Below, one piece after another: positions 1-9,889 of a DNA stretch of 64,000 nucleotides. The notes beneath the pieces were generated by a model. That model saw nothing but the letters and a program-made list of their open reading frames with translations. It was not told where the DNA came from and searched no databases. Position numbers and translations under genes: made by a program. The first letter of the stretch is position 1; each line of letters opens with the position of its first letter. The DNA is from Terfezia claveryi (taxonomy: Eukaryota > Ascomycota > Pezizomycetes > Pezizales > Pezizaceae), in the NCBI GenBank assembly GCA_015179025.1, contig WHUX01000103.1:124001-188000 (forward strand), in the 5' to 3' direction.

Positions 1-1598
1 TTTCTGGTGCCTCCTCTCCTTGACATTCCCGCCTCAACACCTACTACTCTCGTTTGGATATTTCTTGTTATATGCTCTGCTTGGATTCATAAGCCTATTC
101 CACAACATTTCCTAGCGCTAGTTAACTTCATTTTATAGTTACCTATTTCCTCTTCCTATAAGCATATATTGGTTACAAGCATATATTGGTTACAAGCATA
201 CTTCTCCCGGTCCGAACGATATGCTTGTATCGAGAATCCTCTGTATACACCTCCATGCCACACTCCGCAAACATCATCATGTACATCTCCCATTGAACTG
301 TAGTCAGCAATTTAACTTTAATATCAAGATGAAACCATGTGTCGGCATGGAAGTAAGTATTGCTTGTGGAAATTTGCAATGGCACCCCAAATATGCATCA
401 AAACTAGGCACCTCCTTTCCTTTTGCAATGCGCTCCTCCACAGCATCGAGTTCACGGGCAAGAAGTTTCTGAATAGGGACTACATAGTAGCTGACCAATT
501 ACCGTATACTGTTTTATACAAACAGCAAGCTTTCGATTTCGCATGATGTATGCCTGGGTTTATCCAGCTCAACATATATATCCTCCATATGATATTCCAT
601 ATGAACTCATATGTCTCTAGATGTTCGTCCATACATGTACCTATATATAGCTTGTGTAATTCCCACTTCACTATGGATAATTAAGTCACATCTCAGCTGT
701 TCCATACAAAGCTATCTATTGCTTTGCCCGCACTCGGCCGTTCATTCATTATTCGTATCTTCCTTCATTGGAATCACGGCTCTCGCTGCTCACCTATTCT
801 CATACTATGTCTTTCAATATCGTCCGTCCACCCGAAATTCTTCATTTCCTGCCAGACCCTCTTTGCTATGTCCCATCCGCTTCCCTTTTCCACGTCCTCC
901 GGTTTCTGATCTCCTTAAAATTCTGGATCCCTGAAGTCCCCTCTTTGCTACTGACTCAAGATGCTCGGAACGGCTGTATGTCCCTTTATTTTCTTCTAGA
1001 TGGAAACAGATTTATCATGACGATGTTGGGTTCATACTGTGTACCCCCTCGGATCTCCGCGCGCCCGCTACATAGGCTTGAATATAGACTACAATATACG
1101 TAGGTTGCATTACTTTGATGCGTTGCTTTGCCCCTGGTAATAGATCAACATATTAAAAACCTACTTCGTTGGAGGTAAAGAGGGGCTGCTTTATAATTTT
1201 TCATACTCTCCTTCGCCACCGCATATTCATCCTCCCTCTCCCTCCCATGTCTTATATATCTTTGGAGCAACAGGGTGGCCAGCATGGGCATGCTGCTTGT
1301 TCACGAAGGGGTTGGCTTGCCCGAACCCATATGATTTGTTGGGGGGCTGGCCTACAGAAGAATAGCTGCCTGCCCGGGTTTGTGTTTACCAGATGTGGGA
1401 ATTTTGCAGCGTGACTAGATGTGGTGTTGCCATATGAGGTATGCGACCATACCACTAGGTAGAGCATTGGCATGGAATATATGTAGGCGAGCTTTAGCAT
1501 AGCATTTAGATAGAAACGTTGGCATGCATGACACGGGGAAGCAGCTAGTACACCCACGGAACGACGGGCAAAATATCCCTACTTCCACCAGGACGCCC
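1..1598. other. No gene recognised
   Basis: Only short overlapping open frames with no recognisable domain. The stretch is moderately AT-rich, and I see no repeat array, tRNA or transposon end in it. Confidence 0.5.
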
Positions 1599-1907
1599 TT
1601 ATGGCCTTTCCCAGAAAAATACCCTCACAGCCTCTGCAAGACGACCTTTAAGGTTCAGCCTCTTGAAGAAACCTTCAACTAGGTCCACGACCACCTCTCT
1701 GTCCCCACCCTTCACCTTCCTCATCCACACCTTCCTGCCATCCGCCTGCCCCCATGAACGCCAACTCCTCCCGCTCCATTCAGCAGCGGAGCAAACCAGT
1801 GCAATATGCTTCCCTGTTTCCACCTGGTCGTATTCAGCACACGAGGGGTCTTCGAATTCATCCAGAATGTGCCTCCATGTGTTAGAATGCCGTTCATTCC
1901 GCGTGCT
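1599..1907 (-). CDS. Unrecognised open frame, possible gene fragment
   Basis: The minus strand stays open for about 100 codons, from a TGA at 1908-1910 to a stop at 1599. The composition looks protein-like: many Trp and Lys residues, and a C-terminal stretch LVEGFFKRLNLKGRLAEAVR that could form an amphipathic helix. No ATG is placed convincingly and I do not recognise the family. It could be an exon of a host gene, a relic, or chance. The opposite strand is also open, which lowers confidence. Confidence 0.2.
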   Translation of the reverse strand, partial: STRNERHSNTWRHILDEFEDPSCAEYDQVETGKHIALVCSAAEWSGRSWRSWGQADGRKVWMRKVKGGDREVVVDLVEGFFKRLNLKGRLAEAVRVFFWERP

Positions 1908-2289
1908 TCATACCTTGCTCGCACTCATATCGTGGCTTCATGCTTTAGATGTACATTCATACATGTATATATATCTCGTTCATATTCCTACTTGTTTGAA
2001 ATAACTAAGTTGAATACAATATATGTGTTCCGCGCCCCCCGCGAGAAAATTAAACTCGCGAGAGGACCGGGCCCCGCGGGAGAATACGGAATGGCCGGGC
2101 CAGCCGCGAGTATGAGAAAAATGGTTCTTTACGATATCTTGATAATTTAGATAATGTGGCTATCGGGTGAGCTTATTACCCTCAACTAAACATATGACCG
2201 TCCACCGGGTCAATATGCAAGTGCAGCAGAGGCCTCAGACGAGTCAGATTTGCTACTAGGCCATACCTATACTTACCACGCAAGATTGC

Positions 2290-2850
2290 TTGCCACATAA
2301 CGTAGGCTCGCCACATAGGAAAGGCTCACTACTCAAGGCATGCTTACCACATAACGAACGTTCAGCTCGCCATACATGTCTGAGTTTATCGAATGTAATC
2401 CAGGTCCATTCTACTACGGGATATACACCATATGAGGTTGTATTCAAAATCAAGCTACGCACATTACCCCTACCAGGATCGCAACGAAATAAAGCAACTC
2501 TTGCTACCAAAAATAGCACATCGGTTAGATGGTTAGCCAGTCTTTAGATAATCATCAGACAGTTCTACCGGTACCTAATGATGGCTCCTCATTATTGACA
2601 AGAGACTCACTGCGTTCCTCAGACAGTAGTTCAAGTCCAGAAAATACACGAAAAGATATTTGGAAGAGTTAGGAGCAGATGCAGAAGTGTCCAAAGCAGA
2701 TGGAGAGGAGTCAGGGGTGGATGCGGAAGAGTCAGAGGTAGATGCGGAAGAGTCTGGAGCAAATATGGCAGGCATAGAGGAGTCAGAAGTACATATCCCA
2801 GGTAATGCCCGATATCTGATAAATTAAAGCTATAATACTAACGAGACATT
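2290..2850 (+). pseudogene. Retroelement pol tail relic (end of integrase core)
   Basis: In the + frame around 2400-2500 the translation contains VHSTTGYTPYEVVFKIK followed by LPLPG. This matches the end of retroviral-type integrase cores, where a conserved H-S-T-x-x-x-x-P-x-E/F block precedes the C-terminal region. After 2650 an acidic linker is coded by imperfect 18-21-bp repeats with the theme DAEESEV. Stops and frame changes interrupt the rest. No LTR was found nearby. This is a dead fragment of an LTR retrotransposon. Confidence 0.5.
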
Positions 2851-2861
2851 ATATACCAGTT

Positions 2862-3109
2862 CAGTGTTCTCAACCGGCCAGGCCGCCTGAAGCCTGGCCT
2901 GGGGGCCGAGGTCTGCGCGGGCCTGAAACCGCCTGGTGACTTTCAGAAGGCCGTCCAGGCTATTCAGGCTATTCAGGCTATTCAGACCGTAGTCCAGGCT
3001 ATTTAGGCCGTGGTCTAGGCTATTCAGGCTATTCAGCCGGCCTTCTTATTCAGGCCGGCCTGCCTTAGAGTGGTCCAGGCCGGCCTGGCCTGGCCTGTTG
3101 AGAACACTG
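2862..3109. mobile_element. GC-rich palindromic element, MITE-like
   Basis: A 248-bp block starts CAGTGTTCTCAAC and ends with its inverted partner GTTGAGAACACTG, a 13-bp terminal inverted repeat. The interior is made of GGCCAGGCC/GGCCTGG palindromes and direct repeats of the unit AGGCTATTC. The CAGTG...CACTG ends recall hAT-type non-autonomous elements, but the 8 bp on either side do not match, so no target duplication is visible. No coding capacity. Confidence 0.5.
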
Positions 3110-3319
3110 TCTAAGACTGCTGTGACCATCTCGCTCTATTCGTACCTTCCTTCGTTGGACACTTGGATCTCTCCGCTCGCCTCTCTCTATAGGTTATAAG
3201 CCCTCTTGCGCTCTGAGCCTCCGACGAACGAGCAACAAAATATCATCTGAAGCTGGACCGTCCAGACAACCTCGAACTCGTTCCCGAGTCAATCAAAACC
3301 AATTTACAGCGATGAAGAG

Positions 3320-4130
3320 ATACTAGACACGGTCGTTGTCAATAAACCTCCTCCACCTCCACCCCAACAGGCTCCACCGCAAGCTCCTCAGCGCTCGCGC
3401 ATGTTCCTCTAGTGCCTGCCCAAGTTCCCCAACCACCCCAAGCTCAAGCTACGCTAGCTCTTGCACCTCAAGCAACGCAAGAGGCGGCTTAAGTACCCCT
3501 TATCGTAGTCTGGTTGGCACAACACCCTCCACACCCTTATCGCACATCGAGACTTTAGGTCAAGTATCAAGATTGAGAAGCTAGCAATCCTAGAAGGCTC
3601 GGAAAATTACGACCTATGGTCGCAGCAAATGCTAATGATCTTCGATGCATTGGACGCCACGCAAGTGGTTGTCAATGGATATAGACCTCCGATGAGCGCA
3701 ACAGCCACTGATCTAGCCCCTCACAAGCTCATATTGGCCTTATGAGCCCTTCTTCGGCTTCGCAAGCTCATATAAGCCATACCTATGAGCACCCCGCAAG
3801 CTTATTAGAATATGGCATCGCGAGCTCAGCAAGCTAATATGAGCAACCCGGAAGCTCATATTAGCCATGCGAGCCGGTCTTCATATACCCATTGGCATGC
3901 TGCATTAGAGCATACAGTTAATATAAATCCAACTGCATATGCAGATGGCGAACTCTTACCCAAGGCACCCGCCAACTTTACTTGCAATGCGTGCATCATG
4001 TCAAAATCAACGAACAACACCCCGTTCTCTCTTCTGCATGCTCGCTCTACTACAGTCGAACCTCTCTTACTGCATAATATCCGTCAGAGCACTTTTGATG
4101 CAGTAAGACAGGTTTATGCGGTACTGGCGA
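3320..4130 (+). pseudogene. Ty1/copia gag-pol relic
   Basis: Three pieces of a copia-type polyprotein are readable. There is a proline/glutamine-rich N-terminus near 3345-3400. A gag block at about 3558-3730 contains EKLAILEGSENYDLWSQQM, typical of the UBN2/DUF4219 gag families. A GAG-pre-integrase zinc motif at about 3885-4030 has His-x3-His (HWHAALEH) then Cys-x2-Cys (FTCNACIMSK). Frames change between pieces, and 3720-3870 holds degenerate repeats of AAGCTCATATTAGCC. RT and integrase are absent, so this is a short dead relic. Confidence 0.6.
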
Positions 4131-4729
4131 AAATGAGAAAAAGAGCTGATATTAAACTAAATACATGACACACCGACTAAATAAATGATATCCCGACTAA
4201 ATCCATGATACCCCGACCCGTTCCCACCCGCTTTAATCAGATCTAAGCCACTTCTCGAGGCGTGATTGCTGCTTGCGTTTCATATTGAGGTCTGCCATGC
4301 GGTTGGTTAGAGTAGTAATAGACTCAATCAAGCCTGATGTTTCTGGTAGTGCTGCAGTACTGGGTGCGGTCTGAATAACATACAATTGAAGAACTTCAAG
4401 TGCATGGTTAACCTCCGTGCGGGTATCAAGATGTGGGACTTCTTTTAAGCTATAACACTGAATCCGAATACCCGTGTTAGTTGCTGTTGACCAGGGCAGA
4501 ATATCCGACTTTTTAGGCTGAACTCATACCCTGCTATGCTATCTCGGAGTGCCTGTACACACTAATCTGAATTTTGGGAAGGCGCCAACAAGTATGCATG
4601 CAATGTACAGTTATGCAGTTTTTAGCCCCTTAGCGTGTCATTTTTACTAACAAAAAAACTTGTCAGGAGCTTGCTATGTATTATCAGAGGATATGCGCTT
4701 ATATAGGATGCAAAGTCATAGGTTGACCT
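4131..4729. other. No gene recognised
   Basis: AT-rich sequence without a convincing open frame or repeat, lying between the copia relic and a pogo-like element. Confidence 0.5.
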
Positions 4730-5422
4730 GAGGCAAACCTCTATAATAGCATAACGTCGGGACCGGGGGGTTCAATGCTATTAGAGGAGTTATGCATTTA
4801 TAGAGGTTTGGCTTGGCATCACGTGAATCTGGTAATATAATGCTTACCCCACTACCTCCATTTCCTCCGCTAACTCGGAATCGTTTAAAATCCCTGAGCT
4901 CATATTAGCTCTACACTTTATGGCTTCTGGACATATAAAGGATACGAGATACAGTGGATTGATTGATTTCCTTCTTGAACTTAACATTAAACCACTGTGC
5001 CAACTCCCACTGTGTTGCCTTTGGATGTCGTTGTGCATGCGAAAACAACTGGAAGCGCTCACTATCTGTTGGATCAACCTCTCGACGGTGGAGTGATTTG
5101 GGGTCTACTCTATGTTGATCAAGCAGGCTAGGTTCGATTGCAATTGAACTGATAGATGTATCCATTATAGATGTAGAGATCAAAGTACAAATCTCCGCAC
5201 TCTGCAAATTTTCATCAGTTGGGTCCGCCCCCATGCTACTATTGTAGGTAGATATGCAGGGTATATTGTTAGCACTTTGCAGGATTGGGACCGGTAAACT
5301 GCAATGCATGCTATTACAGAGTTATGCTATTTTTGCCATAGTCCCAAACTCGGGACCGAGGAGTACTATGCTAATAGCCAAGTTATGCAATTATAGAGGG
5401 TGCTATTATAGAGGTTTGCCTG
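4730..5422 (-). mobile_element. Pogo/Tigger-type deletion derivative with 21-bp TIRs
   Basis: AGGCAAACCTCTATAATAGC at 4731 recurs inverted at 5401-5421, giving an exact 21-bp inverted repeat with the following base. A TA dinucleotide follows the right end, as expected for pogo/Tc1-mariner insertions; the left TA has decayed. Sub-terminal copies of GTTATGC and CGGGACCG are also inverted. The inside codes only for a transposase N-terminus (separate entry), so this is a 0.7-kb internally deleted copy. Confidence 0.7.
4911..5309 (-). pseudogene. Pogo-type transposase N-terminal HTH fragment
   Basis: A 132-codon frame starts at an ATG. Residues about 83-122 contain HPKATQWELAQWFNVKFK followed by STVSRIL. 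This is the psq/CENP-B N-terminal helix-turn-helix pattern that binds the terminal repeats in pogo/Fot1/Tigger transposases. The DDE catalytic domain is missing. It lies wholly inside the 4730-5422 element. It might still give a DNA-binding peptide, but no evidence of function is visible. Confidence 0.6.
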
Positions 5423-5509
5423 TATTGAGTCTGTGGAGTTCGTGTGGTCAGCAGAGGGCATAGCTATGGCTGATAAGAACGAGGACGCAAGCAATGAAAC
5501 TGTGCGGAA

Positions 5510-5930
5510 CTTAGGGCCTTCTTAGGATTGGCGAACCAATTCGGGAACGAGTGCCACCAATCTGACGGCCCCGACGGGGGGTTTATCACCCAAAGACTCA
5601 TCATCCAAAGGCTCACGCCTGTTCCTCACTCCAGAAGCGAAAGGCTCATCGTCCAAAGGCGCATCATCCAAATGTTCCTCACACCAGAAGCGATTATTGA
5701 ATTAGAAAATATGAAAGATGTCCTAGCCTCTCCGGCGGTCTCACAGCAGTTTCGATATGACCGAAAGCCCATTGTGTACACGGATGCATCAGTAGGGACA
5801 CAAGACGGGATGGTGGCAGGAGGTTCAGGGGCTGTAGTGGTGCAAGAGGAAGAAGATGGGAAAGCTTACATTTGTGCTGGTGCCAGTTCAGGGTTATTGG
5901 CGGCACAGAAGAACTACTTACCACATTGAG
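5510..5930 (+). pseudogene. Ty3/gypsy RT tail / RNase H relic
   Basis: One frame reads AFLGLANQFGNE, the 'FLGLANYYRRF' region after the RT palm. It continues after in-frame tandem repeats through VLASPAVSQQF and IVYTDASVG to GAVVVQEEEDGK and a final NY. These are landmarks of the RT-associated RNase H domain, with the catalytic Asp in TDAS. The CCAAAGGCTCATCAT repeats at 5590-5670 have expanded where the tether sequence should be. No LTR or integrase follows. Confidence 0.6.
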
Positions 5931-6605
5931 CCTCAAGGTCAAGTTGATGCCCCGACGTTGTATAAATTCCAAAGTGAGTTGAAGTTGTGTAAAGAGATAG
6001 AGTTGGAGATCGAGTGTGAAGATGGAATGAGGAGAGAATGATCCCCATCTGCAAGATCCCTTTGAGCACGGAGCACGAGTGGGCTCTGGCAGGTGGTGTG
6101 AATAAACTAAATGAGCTTGATGAGCATGAGCTTGATGAGATTGATGAGGTGATGAAGATATCGGACATACACTATAAATGTGATTGCAACCCGAGTTATT
6201 GTAGCAACCATTTGTTAGTAAATTAAAAAAACCGCACTATTATGGTTATGTACCATCAATACCATCTTTGAATAGTTTCCAGAACACTTTCCAAACCTCC
6301 AATATGGCTCCTCAGGATCAAGCTCATCTTCACACTTCAAAGTGCGAGTTATCTTGTGAGGCAAATCAATCACAAATTACCCATATACAACGTCATATTT
6401 TGAGCAATGGAACACCAACCAGAAAGGGTTAAGCTGTCGCTATAGCTAATGTTGCTGCTGCCGATGGCACTTAACATTAACATAACATTAACATCAGCTG
6501 TGAAACCTCTTTTTTGGCCTATTTCTGCTTAGCAACGATAGTCATATCAATAACAAGAAGCTTGCGAAAACCCTCTAGTATCTTATAATTATACGTCCAT
6601 ATGTA
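5931..6605. other. No gene recognised
   Basis: Short acidic open frames only. A direct repeat of AACATTAACAT occurs near 6470-6500. Probably decayed transposon sequence continuing from the gypsy relic. Confidence 0.4.
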
Positions 6606-6920
6606 ATGTGTCTTGCGGAGTATGCTGCATTAGTGACGCATATGCCAAGTTGCTCGGCAAATTCTCGGCCTCACCTACCATTTCAACACAAGCCGGCAGA
6701 CTTCATCCATGGCATTTTCTCAAGCATGGCAAGTAAAATGCCACCCCACGATGTGAAAGGTTATGTCAACATGTTTGATTCGACGGCGGAGGCCCACAGA
6801 CGGTATTATGGAAACGCCCCATGGGACGGTGAAATTGAGTCGGAAGGGTTGTACGATAGGCTCATCGACATCAAGACCGATTTAATTCTAATTTCGTCTT
6901 CTAGAATCCTCAAGCTATAG
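6606..6920 (+). CDS. Unrecognised 104-codon open frame
   Basis: The frame starts at an ATG and runs to a TAG, with a codon composition more GC-balanced than its flanks. The translation has a plausible globular part (KMPPHDVKGYVNMFD, then AHRRYYGNAPWDGEIESEG) but no family I recognise, no signal peptide and no membrane segment. It could be an exon of a larger or broken gene. No intron with good splice signals was found on either side. Confidence 0.25.
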   Translation: MCLAEYAALVTHMPSCSANSRPHLPFQHKPADFIHGIFSSMASKMPPHDVKGYVNMFDSTAEAHRRYYGNAPWDGEIESEGLYDRLIDIKTDLILISSSRILKL

Positions 6921-9378
6921 GGCCCAATATGCTCCCAAGCCATGCTGAATTTTCTCTTGTTTTCTTCCGGTCTGTTTGTTTTTGTTTAATGACCTTATTT
7001 TCGTTTGCCAATTAGTGGTTATACGACTACAATGGGCTGTAATATCCGCGATAGGTAATTGGTCAAGGGGACGTTAAAATCCAAAATAAAGGCTCTCACG
7101 TACTATATGAGTTCCCTTTTTTTAAAAAAAAAACCCATTACTCATATTCGGTTCCAGCAGGGGACCATGATAAGCACGATTGGCCGTGGACAATGTAAGA
7201 ATACAAGGCTATGAGCGAGAGAAGTAAAAGTTTATTTGCTTCGAACTATCTTAGCGATCGCTGCAGTCCTTATGTAGTTTTCCGCCTTCTTGGAAAAGTC
7301 TATGCTTACTTAATTTTCACTGCCTAGCCATTTCCATCGCCTTCCTGATCCTTGATCCCAGTCCATACCGACAACTTTCCTCAGCTTTTCTGAGCTTTGT
7401 TAAGTGCCCTATGCTAGAACCGGTATATCGCTGGTATGCACAGTGGGATGTTGTGTAGTTGGGGTGTTGTGTAGTTGGGGTGTTGTGTAGTGGGGATGTT
7501 CGTGCCATTAATGAATCAAGTGAAATTGAAGCTGAATCAGTAATTGATCGTTCCACGAAATGGGATTAATATTGTGCAAAATTGGAAGGTAAATATCTGT
7601 ATGTATATACATTACCCATAAAGTCGTATTATTCAACCCCAATTAAGATATTATTCACGGTCAATAAACACGTGGATATCATAGAAAGAGTACCGTACAA
7701 TGAAACAATATGCATAAGTGGAATTTTCCACGAGTGACCCACCGGCCTACGAGGTAGGAAAAAAACAGAAGAGGGTTGCTATGCTCACGAACCAATTTCA
7801 GGCAGGTGATGAGAAACACGATTTTAGGTGACTGCAGCATGTATGCATATGACGTGGATAGGTACCCACATTCTCGGGGATTCCCACGTGTTAGCTCATT
7901 GCCAACGACTATGAAAACTCGCAAGAGCAATAAATCTTCAAGCTAGGGCATCTTCCCCAAATTAAGGAAGTCTGCATGCATATGTGGATTTTTCAGACAC
8001 TTCTAGAAGAAGGTTTGGCTATGGACATTGACCTCCAGATGTCATCGTCGACATGCATGTGCTGACGGCTTGGCCGCTAGCGACGTCACAATATCATCCG
8101 GCTGTTTCATCCCCTTGGATCGACACTCTTGCTAACTTCACTGGACCAAGAACTCCCTTCAGCATAACTCGACGTAAATCATATAGAGGAAAAATTCTCG
8201 CAACACACAACTGATTGTGCCGTAAATAATACAGTAAATGTCTTGTTGGGTCTCCCAGCTTGTGATCATGTGTGAGTACTGCCATAGAAAGCTTCTGAAT
8301 GGTCCAAACTGCAGGGAGCAGTGACACCATGAGCGAATTTGATTCTCTCATTCGCAGGACACAAATTTATCTCAACAAACTCGCAACCTTCCCAATAGCT
8401 AGAATGGAAGACGATGCCCGCTTTCAGATCTGAGCCAACTAGAGTTTAGGGGAGATTCTGAAGTTGTTTGGTTTGATCTTGAGACCCAAAACCTCTTAAT
8501 AAACGGGGTTCATTATATAATAGTAATTTCCATTACTACTGTTGTGATCAAAGGAGCTTTTCAACCAGAGGTTTAAGATTATGTACGTAAATTAGGTATA
8601 GGAGAAAGTCGTAGAACCATGTTCCCTGTATATTCATTGACGTTTGATGAAGTGCTGGAATTGTGGCGGGGTACTGCTACTTAGTCCCATTAATTTTGAT
8701 GGGTCAAAAGTAGTCATTTCGCACAGCCAGGTCGTCGGGACCGGCACAAATGAGCTTGTCCCTCTGCGCCGCAATATGGAGTGCAGCAATTCGTGGTCAC
8801 GTTCCTCATGGAAATACAATTTAAATGAATTATACTGTATGTGATCGTAAGCAATGAATATGAAGAATGTTATTGGAAAATTATCGATTACAGGTTACAG
8901 TAACCCTTGAAAGTAGCATGACCTCCGGACGCGCTAACTCTTGAACATCATTATCATTAATACACATTATAATTCTTATAGTAAGAGGGAAACAATTCGA
9001 GTTCGAATCTTTTGAGAAACAGTACTGGTACAAAGGACATGACCGACCACGCGTACGAGGGATTAGAGGGTAATTAATTAATAAATAGAAAACATGATTG
9101 ACGAGAAACCTAGAAGAGGCAGCCCGGTAAAGTCGGCCAACATGATACCCCGCCATGTCATGGCTCAGTGACAAGGAATTAAGTCATCCACCCATTTCCA
9201 TCTCATACTAGCTGCTTGCTGGTAATGTGCTGTACTCATACGGAAAGAAGTCAAAGCACCAAGTGCCGGTCATAGCCCAATTGACCTGCGGAAGGATGAC
9301 TGCTGGTTCTCTTCAACTTTCACCGAAATCCCCTAGACGCGATGACTTGCCTAAATTGTCGAAACAGGCGGGTTGTAC
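6921..9378. other. Non-coding stretch
   Basis: No supported gene. It contains an A/T homopolymer junction followed by CATTACTCATATTCGG at 7117-7156, a motif seen again elsewhere in the window, and the 16-bp minisatellite at 7449. A minus-strand frame at 8094-8351 has no recognisable domain. Confidence 0.45.
7449..7496. repeat. 16-bp minisatellite, three units
   Basis: Three near-identical direct copies of TGTTGTGTAGTTGGGG; the last copy lacks one T. No coding role is evident. Confidence 0.85.
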
Positions 9379-9889
9379 TTAAAGGGACATGACTCCAACT
9401 ACAGTGGCGAGGCCGACAACTGAGGTCCAGATTCCCCATGCTGCAACTGACATGGCACCAGAGTCAGTCTCCGTAGAAGCAGGCGTCTCGGTGGTGTGAT
9501 TTCCGGTATGGTTGGTACCGGTGCTGTTAGTGGGTGCAGGAATGCTGACGCATGTTGCCTGTGCAGTGCTATTGCTTGAAACACACTACAAATAAATCGT
9601 CAATACCGAAAAAAATAACCCATTATGGATAATATATAGATGGAGCTTGACTTACGGTAAGGCCCGCAGCGCAACAAGGCTTCTCAGTGCTTTCCGTTGG
9701 GCAGCAAGCACGGTCATTCTCTGCCACAAAGCTGGAATATTGGAATCGGTCTCCAGGTCGACCGGGAGTTGGCGCACGAGCTGCGAGTCTTCCCTCAGTC
9801 GACTCAGTAGCCACGTGAGGAACAGCAAGAAGTGATGTTGCAAGCATGGCTAACACTTGCGCACGAACTGGCGATCGTGAAGAGATCAT
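9379..9889 (-). CDS. Small cysteine-rich GPI-anchored secreted protein (two exons)
   Basis: Exon 1 is 9656-9889 (ATG at 9889) and exon 2 is 9379-9585. They are joined across a 70-bp phase-0 intron with GTAAGT donor and TTTGTAG acceptor, giving 146 residues. Residues 1-27 form a signal peptide with a hydrophobic core (VLAMLATSLLAV). Six cysteines follow at about 62, 63, 72, 73, 79 and 90 in a CC..CC..C..C pattern that resembles granulin-like or CCP-type motifs of fungal wall proteins. A Ser/Thr/Asn-rich stalk follows, then a small-residue site (DSGA, about 119-122) and a hydrophobic C-terminal tail, the signature of GPI attachment. It probably sits on the plasma membrane or wall; its substrate is unknown. 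There are no nonsense codons, unlike the transposons around it, so I take it as a real host gene. Confidence 0.8.
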
